From assembly GCA_025352865.1 (NCBI GenBank), contig JANXSB010000031.1, forward strand, positions 1-6,408: DNA of 6,408 bases. The letters run 5' to 3'. Positions 1 to 6,408 of this stretch are shown here, piece after piece. Source of the DNA: Chthoniobacter sp. (GTDB lineage Bacteria > Verrucomicrobiota > Verrucomicrobiia > Chthoniobacterales > Chthoniobacteraceae). Numbering within the stretch: the first letter of the stretch is position 1; each line of letters opens with the position of its first letter. A model generated the notes under the pieces. That model had not been told where the DNA came from. It made no database searches and saw nothing but the letters and a program-made list of their open reading frames with translations. Both the position numbers and the translations under genes were made by a program.

Positions 1-341
1 TCGATCTCGCCGTCGGCGTGGTTATCGGCGCGGCGTTCAAAAGCGTCGTCGATTCCGTGGTCGCCGACCTGATTACGCCGATCATCGGAGCCCTCGGCGG
101 AAAACCGGATTTTTCCGCCGTGGTGCTCGGCCCGCTGGCGATTGGGAAATTTCTCAACGCCACCATCGCCTTCCTCATCCTCGCCGCCGTCGTCTTTTTC
201 CTCGTGGTGAAACCGATGAACGCCCTCATGGCGATGGCGAAAAAGAAGGCCGAGGAGAAACCCGCCGAGCCCGCGCCGCTGCCGGAGGACGTGAAGCTCC
301 TCATGGAAATCCGCGACCTGCTCAAGAGCAAGCCGCTCTGA
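1..341 (+). CDS. mscL: Large-conductance mechanosensitive channel MscL (3' part, N-terminus outside window)
   Basis: Inner-membrane homopentameric channel that opens under membrane tension and releases small solutes during hypo-osmotic shock. The reading frame is open from the left edge (first whole codon at base 3) to a TGA at 339-341, giving 112 visible residues. The visible part begins DLAVGVVIGAAFKSVVDS, the pore-lining TM1 motif; compared with E. coli MscL about 17 N-terminal residues (amphipathic helix) are missing. TM2 is the hydrophobic run around FLNATIAFLILAAVVFFLVV. A Lys/Glu/Pro-rich linker and a C-terminal helix (EDVKLLMEIRDLLKSK) follow, as expected for the cytoplasmic bundle. 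The periplasmic loop (GGKPDFSAVVLGPLAIG) is roughly ten residues shorter than in E. coli. The GTG at 18 is internal, not the start. The gene converges with the leftward NYN gene. A weak stem (321-342, one bulged A) is followed ten bases later by five T (353-357), a poor terminator at best. Confidence 0.93.
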   Translation, partial: DLAVGVVIGAAFKSVVDSVVADLITPIIGALGGKPDFSAVVLGPLAIGKFLNATIAFLILAAVVFFLVVKPMNALMAMAKKKAEEKPAEPAPLPEDVKLLMEIRDLLKSKPL

Positions 342-360
342 GTCGGGCGCGGTTTTTGAT

Positions 361-387
361 AAGCTGACAGCTTCCTGCTACAGCCGC
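361..387 (-). repeat. Partial copy of a palindromic repeat, overlapping the stop of the NYN gene
   Basis: On the minus strand this reads GCGGCTGTAG, CAGG, AAGCTG, T, CAGCTT. The plus-strand copy at 5492-5517 reads GCGGCTGTAG, GGG, AAGCTG, A, CAGCTT, so the two agree over about 26 bases apart from one indel, one substitution and the central base. Here only the inner six bases of the second arm remain (13-nt core palindrome at 361-373); the outer part is replaced by unrelated sequence (ATCAAAAACC on the minus strand). The TAG in CTGTAG is the in-frame stop of the leftward NYN gene. It is seen directly; calling it a dispersed repeat family is inference from two copies. Confidence 0.6.
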
Positions 388-812
388 CGCTTGAGCTTTT
401 TCATCTCGCGCGCCAAGTCTGCCTGCGCCTCGGCGAGCCACGGTCGCAGGCCCTCTGCCGAGACGACGAGTGCGCCGAAACTCGTGGCCGTCTGCTGCTC
501 CATCAAGTCGGAAGTCGCCACGGTGATTTCATGCTGGCTCGCGTATTTCGCCACGAGCCGCTCGACGATTTCATCCGCCGTCTGCCCCGCCCCGGAGTAG
601 AAAACCTGGATGCCGCCCGGCTCCGTGGCCTCGTTCATCTTCGCGCCCTTGCCATCGAAAACCGCGACCACGCGGACGCCGCTCGCGTCCTGATAGGCGG
701 TCAGGATTTTCACCAGTTCATCCCGCGCCAGCACCGTCCGCCGCGTGTGCAGTTTGCGCAGTTCCGGCCATGCGAAGATGACGCTGTGCGCGTCCACGAT
801 GAGGTAGCGCAT
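378..812 (-). CDS. YacP/Rae1-like NYN-domain protein, putative endoribonuclease
   Basis: Small cytoplasmic protein of 144 residues resembling the YacP-like NYN family (PIN-like nuclease fold). Bacillus Rae1, the characterised member, cleaves mRNA in the ribosomal A site. Family features in order: N-terminal strand MRYLIVDAHSVIF with acidic Asp7; VVAVFDGKG at 49-56 with Asp53; QTADEIVERL at 77-86 with Asp80/Glu81; VATSDLMEQQ at 98-107 with Asp102. These acidic residues are those expected to hold the catalytic metal. The tail is basic (MKKLKRRL). At 144 residues it is somewhat shorter than Rae1 (about 170). The ATG at 810-812 starts directly on the conserved first strand; no good Shine-Dalgarno is visible. 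It lies 50 bp downstream of the 49-residue basic gene on the same strand and may share its transcript; a small hairpin (843-847 with 854-858) sits in that gap. Its TAG stop lies inside a palindromic repeat. The family is fairly sure; substrate and ribosome link are inferred. Confidence 0.82.
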   Translation of the reverse strand: MRYLIVDAHSVIFAWPELRKLHTRRTVLARDELVKILTAYQDASGVRVVAVFDGKGAKMNEATEPGGIQVFYSGAGQTADEIVERLVAKYASQHEITVATSDLMEQQTATSFGALVVSAEGLRPWLAEAQADLAREMKKLKRRL

Positions 813-865
813 GACGGCGCGGCCCTGATTCCAGCTTCATCCGCGGCCCGTGAGCCGCACCCGCA

Positions 866-1015
866 CTATTCCGCGGCAGCCGCCGCAGCCTTCTTCGGCG
901 CGGCCTTTTTCTTCACCGGCTTGGCCGTCGCCGCGGCCTTGGTCTTCGCTTTCACCCGCGCGATGTAGTCGAGGCGGCGGCGGCGTTTCTGGATCTTGTT
1001 CGTTTGCTGGCCCAT
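866..1015 (-). CDS. 49-residue Lys/Arg/Ala-rich small basic protein
   Basis: The protein begins MGQQTNKIQKRRRRLDYIAR and ends in a low-complexity Lys/Ala/Pro tail closing with six Ala and a Glu. I count 16 Lys/Arg against two acidic residues, so it is strongly cationic and probably binds nucleic acid or rRNA. The head recalls small proteins beginning MGQQTNK that I associate with Verrucomicrobiota; their function is not known to me. The ATG at 1013-1015 is preferred over in-frame extension to a TTG at 1117 because the conserved-looking head starts there and a plausible promoter (1050-1078) lies just upstream and would be inside the longer version. No clear Shine-Dalgarno precedes it (CCACCACCAATTCCT). 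It is divergent from typA and upstream of the NYN nuclease gene. The tail resembles histone H1-like tails, but there is no H1 globular domain. Coding status is likely, function unknown. Confidence 0.68.
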   Translation of the reverse strand: MGQQTNKIQKRRRRLDYIARVKAKTKAAATAKPVKKKAAPKKAAAAAAE

Positions 1016-1049
1016 AGGAATTGGTGGTGGTTTGAAAAGTGGAGCGCAG

Positions 1050-1078
1050 TTGGTACGCGGTGCGCCGCATGCGGTCAA
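1050..1078 (-). promoter_or_regulatory. Candidate sigma70 promoter for the leftward small basic protein / NYN genes
   Basis: On the minus strand TTGACC (1073-1078) is separated by 17 bases from TACCAA (1050-1055). The -35 is good (five of six), the -10 weak. Transcription would start near 1043, about 28 bases before the ATG at 1015. The optimal spacing and location support it; the weak -10 keeps confidence low. Confidence 0.4.
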
Positions 1079-1097
1079 ACGCTTTCCCTTTTTACCT

Positions 1098-1114
1098 CCG
1101 GGAAATCGTCCCGG
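1098..1114. promoter_or_regulatory. Perfect dyad in the divergent control region
   Basis: CCGGGA (1098-1103), a five-base spacer AATCG, then TCCCGG (1109-1114) form a perfect 6-bp inverted repeat. It lies 8 bp upstream of the typA -35 box and 19 bp upstream of the leftward -35 box. It is placed where an operator or activator site could affect both promoters. There is no T-run after the stem on either strand, so it is not a terminator. The role is inference. Confidence 0.35.
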
Positions 1115-1122
1115 CAAATCCG

Positions 1123-1151
1123 TTGACGCACCCGTACACCGCCCCCATATT
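1123..1151 (+). promoter_or_regulatory. Sigma70-type promoter of typA
   Basis: TTGACG (1123-1128), a 17-base spacer and CATATT (1146-1151) match the -35 and -10 consensus at five and four of six positions with ideal spacing. Transcription would start near 1158, giving a leader of about 34 bases before the typA ATG. A perfect ten-base palindrome TTTTGCAAAA (1160-1169) lies at the predicted start of the transcript. Confidence 0.62.
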
Positions 1152-1180
1152 CCGCGCCCTTTTGCAAAACGACACCTACC

Positions 1181-1184
1181 AGGA
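1181..1184 (+). promoter_or_regulatory. Ribosome binding site deciding the typA start
   Basis: AGGA lies seven bases before the ATG at 1192. It supports that start over the earlier in-frame ATG at 1039, which lies upstream of the promoter. Confidence 0.55.
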
Positions 1185-1191
1185 CATCGAC

Positions 1192-3009
<1,818 letters not shown>

Positions 3010-3069
3010 CGCGGTTTCGGCGCTTCCCATCCCACTCGCGTCCGCGCTAAATCCGCGGCGCGATTCCCG

Positions 3070-4575
3070 ATGGCCGCGCTCCTTCAGCTCACCCGCGTCA
3101 CCAAATCTTTCGGCGCCGTCCGCGCGCTGAAAGGCGTGTCCTTCGCGCTGGAGTCGGGTGAAGTCCACGCGCTGCTCGGCGAAAACGGCGCGGGCAAATC
3201 CACGCTGATCAAAATCATCACCGGCGCGCACCAGCCCGACGGCGGCCAGCTCGAAATCGGCGGCGAACCCGTCGCACATCTCACCCCGGCCAAAGCGCGC
3301 GCGCTCGGCATCGCCTGCATCTACCAGCAGCCCGCGCTTTTTTCCGATCTCAGCGTCGCGGAAAACATCGCGCTCCGGCTGGAGAGAACTTCGCCCGCGC
3401 ATCGCGTCCGCTGGGCGCAGCGGCACGCTCGGGCGCGCGAACTCTTGCACCGCATCGGCGCGGAGATCGACCCCGCCGCCGAGGTGCGCGCGCTCTCCAT
3501 GCCGGAGCAGCAGCTCGTGGAAATCGCCTGCGCGCTCGGCGCGGGTGCGCGCATCGTCATCATGGACGAGCCCACCGCCTCGCTCACGCAAAAGGAGCAG
3601 CACCTCCTTTTCGCCGTCGTCCGCGAACTGCGCGCCAGCGGCACCGGCGTGATCTACATCTCGCATCGGCTCGATGAAATTTTCGCGCTTTCCGACCGCA
3701 TCACCGTCCTGCGCGACGGCGAAACCGTCGGCACCAACCGCGTGGATGAGATCAACGAAGCGTCCCTTATCAAAATGATGGTTGGCCGCGAAGTCTCAGC
3801 CATCTACCCACCCGCCGAAAGCGCCCCCGGCGACGTCGTGCTCTCGTTGAAAAACGTCGGCTGCCGCGCCAGTGGCGTGCGCGACATCACGCTCGATGTC
3901 CGTGCCCGCGAGATCGTCGGCCTCGCCGGACTTGTCGGCGCGGGCCGCACCGAACTCGCCCGCGTCCTCTTCGGCCTCACGCCCGCCGATGCCGGTGAAA
4001 TCAGCCTTCGCGGCCAGCCCGTCCGCATTTCCTCGCCGCAATCCGCCGTCTCCCACGGCATCGCCTATGTCCCCGAGGACCGCCGCCGCCACGGCGTCAT
4101 CCTCGAAATGCCCATCGCCGCCAACATGACGATGGCGATTCACGACGCGCTCTTTCCCGGCGCGTGGCTGCGCTTTTCTGCGGAGCAAATACTCGCCCTC
4201 GATTTCATCCGCGACCTCGCCATCAAAACCGCCGGCCCCGACGCCCCCGGCGGCTCCCTCAGCGGCGGCAACCAGCAGAAAGTCGCCCTCGCCCGCTGGT
4301 TCGCGACCAAGCCGCACGTCCTCATTCTCGACGAGCCCACCCAGGGCGTCGATGTCGGCGCGAAAGCTGAGATTCACAAGATTATCCGTGCCCTCGCAAA
4401 GGACGGACTCGCCGTGCTCATGATCTCCAGCGACCTCCCCGAAATCCTCGGCATGAGCGACCGAATCGCCGTCCTCCGCGCAGGCACCATCACCGCCACT
4501 TTCGACGGAAAACCCGACGCCCACGACGTCATGGCCGCGGCGCTCGGACAGAGCGCCGGAAAGGAAGCCGCGTAG
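3070..4575 (+). CDS. CUT2-type sugar ABC importer, two-domain ATP-binding protein (RhaT/RbsA-like)
   Basis: Cytoplasmic ATPase that powers sugar uptake through the two permeases encoded next. At 501 residues it has the size of RbsA, XylG and RhaT, with two fused nucleotide-binding domains. Domain 1: Walker A GENGAGKST (37-45), Q-loop IYQQP (84-88), degenerate signature LSMPEQQ (142-148), Walker B IVIMDEP (162-168) and H-loop His199. Domain 2: degenerate Walker A GLVGAGRTE (287-295, Arg in place of Lys), good signature LSGGNQQK (397-404), Walker B VLILDEP (417-423). This asymmetry is normal for the family. The linker RE(V)SAIYP and the GVRDITL and GLTPADAGEI segments recall rhamnose-type RhaT as I remember it; ribose, xylose or AI-2 (LsrA) remain possible. 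The ATG at 3070 has no strong Shine-Dalgarno. The 60-bp gap after typA holds only a weak stem (CCGCG 3042-3046 with CGCGG 3054-3058) and no convincing promoter, so read-through from typA is possible. The stop TAG directly abuts the next ATG. Confidence 0.92.
   Translation: MAALLQLTRVTKSFGAVRALKGVSFALESGEVHALLGENGAGKSTLIKIITGAHQPDGGQLEIGGEPVAHLTPAKARALGIACIYQQPALFSDLSVAENIALRLERTSPAHRVRWAQRHARARELLHRIGAEIDPAAEVRALSMPEQQLVEIACALGAGARIVIMDEPTASLTQKEQHLLFAVVRELRASGTGVIYISHRLDEIFALSDRITVLRDGETVGTNRVDEINEASLIKMMVGREVSAIYPPAESAPGDVVLSLKNVGCRASGVRDITLDVRAREIVGLAGLVGAGRTELARVLFGLTPADAGEISLRGQPVRISSPQSAVSHGIAYVPEDRRRHGVILEMPIAANMTMAIHDALFPGAWLRFSAEQILALDFIRDLAIKTAGPDAPGGSLSGGNQQKVALARWFATKPHVLILDEPTQGVDVGAKAEIHKIIRALAKDGLAVLMISSDLPEILGMSDRIAVLRAGTITATFDGKPDAHDVMAAALGQSAGKEAA
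4561..4565 (+). promoter_or_regulatory. Ribosome binding site for permease 1, inside the ATPase gene
   Basis: AAGGA lies ten bases before the ATG at 4576, within the last codons of the ATPase gene. With the TAGATG junction it indicates translational coupling of ATPase and permease 1. Confidence 0.5.
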
Positions 4576-5511
4576 ATGACCCGCTACTTTCGCGAACTCA
4601 CCGTCGCCTTTGCGCTCCTCGCGCTGCTGCTCGTGCTCGCGGTGATTGCGCCCGCATTTTTCGAGGCGCAGCCGCTCCTCTCGCGGCTCACCCGCGAGGC
4701 CCCCACGCTCATCGTCGCGTGCGGCATGGCGCTCGTCATCATCTCGCGGCAGATCGACATTTCCGTCGGCTCGCTCTTCGGCGTGTGCGGCGTATGTGCG
4801 GGACTTTTGGCCGCGGAGAAATGGCCGGTCGCACTCGTGGTTCCTTTGTCCATCGGCCTCGGCGCGCTGCTCGGCGCGGTCAATGGCGCGCTCGTCGCCG
4901 GGCTGCGCCAGCCGAGCATCGTCGTCACGCTGGCCACCATGGTCATCGCGCGCGAAGGGCTGCGCTGGCAACGGCAGGGCGCGTTTGTGAATCTGCCCGA
5001 CGGCCTGCAATGGTTCGGCCTCAGCCAACGCGCCGGACAGTTCACGCTCATCGGCCTCGCGCTCGTCATCCTCGCCGCACTCGCGTGGGCCATGAAAAAT
5101 CTCGCCGCCGGCCGCTTCATCCACGCCACCGGCTCCGATGCCGAAGCCGCGCGCCTCGCCGGCATCCGCCCTCAGCTCACCACCTTCGCTGTCTTCGTCT
5201 TCATGGGCGCGCTCACCGGACTCGCCGCCGTGATGAACCTCGTGCAGTCCCCCCAGGTCGATCCGAAATCCGGCGCGGGCCTCGAGCTGAAAGCCATCGC
5301 CGCCGCCGTCGTCGGCGGCGTCGCCGTTTCCGGCGGGCGCGGCCATCTTTGGGGCGTCTTCACCGGCGTCCTCCTGCTCGCCTGCATCAACCCCGCGCTC
5401 ACCTACCTCCACGTCGAGGCCTATTGGGAAAAGGCCATCCAGGGCGCGATCATCCTCCTCGCCGTCATCGCCGACGGCCTGCGCACCCGGCGCGGCTGTA
5501 GGGGAAGCTGA
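4576..5511 (+). CDS. Sugar ABC importer permease 1 (BPD_transp_2 family, RhaP/LsrC-like)
   Basis: Inner-membrane subunit of 311 residues with about eight to ten hydrophobic segments (for example 8-29, 43-57, 84-110, 155-173, 201-222, 238-252, 258-276, 286-300). Family motifs are RQIDISVGS (58-66), the ATPase-coupling loop GSDAEAARLAGI (186-197) and SGAGLELKAIAAAVVGG (232-248). The segment REGLRW...LQWFGLSQ (127-151) recalls rhamnose permease RhaP, though LsrC shares much of the fold. The ATG directly follows the ATPase stop, so the two are probably coupled. The last codons Cys-Arg-Gly-Ser and the TGA stop (5497-5511) come from a 31-nt palindromic repeat, so the native C-terminus, probably near GLRTRR, seems to have been replaced. 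The loss should be harmless because the last membrane segment is complete. Substrate assignment is tentative. Confidence 0.9.
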   Translation: MTRYFRELTVAFALLALLLVLAVIAPAFFEAQPLLSRLTREAPTLIVACGMALVIISRQIDISVGSLFGVCGVCAGLLAAEKWPVALVVPLSIGLGALLGAVNGALVAGLRQPSIVVTLATMVIAREGLRWQRQGAFVNLPDGLQWFGLSQRAGQFTLIGLALVILAALAWAMKNLAAGRFIHATGSDAEAARLAGIRPQLTTFAVFVFMGALTGLAAVMNLVQSPQVDPKSGAGLELKAIAAAVVGGVAVSGGRGHLWGVFTGVLLLACINPALTYLHVEAYWEKAIQGAIILLAVIADGLRTRRGCRGS

Positions 5512-5526
5512 CAGCTTCCCCTACAG
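5496..5526. repeat. Perfect 31-nt palindrome between the two permease genes (REP/MITE-like)
   Basis: Left arm CTGTAGGGGAAGCTG (5496-5510), central A (5511) and right arm CAGCTTCCCCTACAG (5512-5526) are exact reverse complements. In RNA this gives a strong hairpin of about 13-14 pairs with a tiny loop. No T-run follows (CGCTTGCGCC), so it is not a standard intrinsic terminator. It contains the last four codons and stop of permease 1 and ends 19 bases before the permease 2 ATG. A diverged half copy occurs at 361-387. It could act as an mRNA 3'-end stabiliser or processing site that sets the ratio of the two permeases. The palindrome is certain; mobility and function are inferred. Confidence 0.85.
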
Positions 5527-5545
5527 CGCTTGCGCCATCGCGATC

Positions 5546-6408
5546 ATGTCCAAAATCCATTCTTCAAAAATCAAATCCGCCCTCCTCCGTCACGAGACCA
5601 TTCTCCTCGTGGTGCTGCTCGCGGAGTGGTTCTACTTCGACTCGGTGGGCCGGCGCTTCGGCTCGCTCGACAACACCTTCGACATCCTCCGTCACTCCGT
5701 GGAAATCGGCCTGCTCGCGCTCGTGATGACGCCGATCATCCTCACCGGCGGCATTGATCTGTCGGTCGGTTCCTTACTCGGTTTGTGCGCGATCCTCTTC
5801 GGAAAAATGTGGCGCGACGCCCACATGGATCCCGCGCTGGCGTCAGTTTGCACGCTCGGCATCGGCGCGGTGGCCGGCAGCTTGAATGCGGCGCTCATCA
5901 CCGGCCTGCGGCTGCCGCCGCTCATCGTCACGCTCGGCACGTACTCGCTATTTCGCGGCTTGGCGGAAGCGATAACGCGCGGTGTGGACACCTTCACCGG
6001 CTTCCCGCAATCCTTCCTGAATCTAGGCCAGGAGCGGCTCGGTGGGCTGCCGACCCAAGTTTGGATTTTCGCCGTGGTCGCGATTTTTGTGTGGCTGCTC
6101 GTGCATCGCACGACATTCGGACGCTCGTTCCGCGCGATCGGTTTTGCACCCGAAGGCGCGCGCTACGCCGGCCTCCCGGTCGAGCGGCGGCTGGCGCTGG
6201 CGTATGTGCTCGCGGGCGGGGTCGCGGCGCTGGCGGCGGTCATTTACACCGCGCGGCTCGGGCAGGCGAAAGCGGACGCGGGCACCGGCTATGAGCTGTT
6301 TGCGATCACGGCCGTGGTGCTCGGTGGGACAAGCATTTTCGGTGGCACCGGCTCCGTGCATGGCACGCTGCTCGGTGTCGCCGCCATCGCCGTGCTTAAC
6401 AATGGTCT
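5546..6408 (+). CDS. Sugar ABC importer permease 2 (BPD_transp_2 family, RhaQ/LsrD-like), 3' end outside window
   Basis: Second membrane subunit of the importer. The frame is open from the ATG at 5546 to the right edge, giving 287 residues; about 30-50 are probably missing. Motifs: a membrane segment ending TGGIDLSVGS (67-76), GLRLPPLIVTLGTYSLFRG (120-138), coupling loop GFAPEGARYAGLP (199-211) and DAGTGYELFAITAVVLGG (244-261) followed by TSIFGGTGS. It is clearly not a duplicate of permease 1: lengths, N-terminus and loops differ. The stretch RGVDTFTGFPQSFLNLGQ (145-162) recalls RhaQ-type permeases in my memory. It starts 34 bp after permease 1, behind the palindromic hairpin. No Shine-Dalgarno is visible (CTTGCGCCATCGCGATC precedes the ATG), so expression may depend on read-through and ribosome movement from permease 1. 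A periplasmic binding protein and sugar-catabolic genes would be expected beyond the edge. Confidence 0.9.
   Translation, partial: MSKIHSSKIKSALLRHETILLVVLLAEWFYFDSVGRRFGSLDNTFDILRHSVEIGLLALVMTPIILTGGIDLSVGSLLGLCAILFGKMWRDAHMDPALASVCTLGIGAVAGSLNAALITGLRLPPLIVTLGTYSLFRGLAEAITRGVDTFTGFPQSFLNLGQERLGGLPTQVWIFAVVAIFVWLLVHRTTFGRSFRAIGFAPEGARYAGLPVERRLALAYVLAGGVAALAAVIYTARLGQAKADAGTGYELFAITAVVLGGTSIFGGTGSVHGTLLGVAAIAVLNNG

Noticed and set aside
321..357. Possible intrinsic terminator of mscL
   Set aside because: The stem (321-342 with a bulged A) is separated by ten bases from the five-T run, and the stem is mostly coding; too weak to annotate as a terminator.
531..968. 145-codon plus-strand frame opposite the NYN and small basic genes
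   Set aside because: Antisense to the NYN gene, whose acidic motif pattern is clear; its Arg/Ala/Phe-rich translation shows no family features.
837..1070. 77-codon minus-strand frame overlapping the small basic gene
   Set aside because: Out of frame with the MGQQTNK protein, Pro/Arg/Gly-rich with no recognisable features; the GGAGG on that strand (1095-1099) is too far from its ATG to serve it.
1039..1191. In-frame 51-codon N-terminal extension of typA
   Set aside because: It lies across and upstream of the predicted promoter; BipA proteins normally begin just before the RNIAIIAHVDHGKT segment, and a ribosome binding site precedes the ATG at 1192.
3042..3058. 5-bp stem CCGCG...CGCGG between typA and the ATPase gene
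   Set aside because: Short stem, no T-run, and expected often in such GC-rich sequence.
3796..5412. 538-codon open frame on the minus strand across the ATPase and permease 1 genes
   Set aside because: Shadow of the real genes: Glu/Gly/Asp/Ala/Arg-rich with no motif.
5527..5536. GCGCTTGCGC after the palindrome as a second hairpin
   Set aside because: The loop would be two bases, too tight for a stable hairpin; probably incidental.

Overview
The window is 6.4 kb of GC-rich, densely coded bacterial chromosome. It holds six protein-coding genes, two of them cut by the window edges. The best guess for the source is a member of the Verrucomicrobiota, perhaps Opitutaceae-like. This rests on base composition, on a very small Lys/Arg/Ala-rich protein beginning MGQQTNK that I associate with that phylum, and on general gene style. 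It is inference from memory, not proof.

Left part (1-1015): the 3' end of mscL (large-conductance mechanosensitive channel) runs rightward. It converges on a leftward pair: a 49-residue, strongly basic protein, then a 144-residue YacP/Rae1-like NYN-domain protein, probably a ribosome-linked endoribonuclease. The convergent junction carries one copy of a short palindromic repeat that supplies the stop codon of the NYN gene.

Centre (1016-3009): a divergent control region of about 175 bp carries a good sigma70-type promoter for typA/bipA, a weaker promoter facing left, and a perfect 6-bp dyad between them. It leads into a complete typA/bipA gene for a ribosome-binding translational GTPase. NYN nuclease, small basic protein and BipA therefore form a loosely translation-themed neighbourhood.

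Right part (3070-6408): three genes of a CUT2-family (RbsA/XylG/RhaT-type) sugar ABC importer: one two-domain ATPase of 501 residues, a first permease of 311 residues and a second, non-identical permease that leaves the window. Two different permeases in this order recall the L-rhamnose importer (RhaT-RhaP-RhaQ) or, less likely, the AI-2 importer (LsrA-LsrC-LsrD). The periplasmic binding protein is not in the window and would be expected beyond the right edge.

The most unusual structure is a perfect 31-nt palindrome (15-nt arms, one central base) at 5496-5526. It supplies the last four codons and the stop of permease 1 and sits between the two permease genes. A related, half-eroded copy lies at 361-387, again overlapping a gene's stop codon. 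This looks like a dispersed REP/MITE-like element that settles at gene 3' ends. I saw no rRNA, tRNA, CRISPR array, riboswitch or complete insertion sequence.
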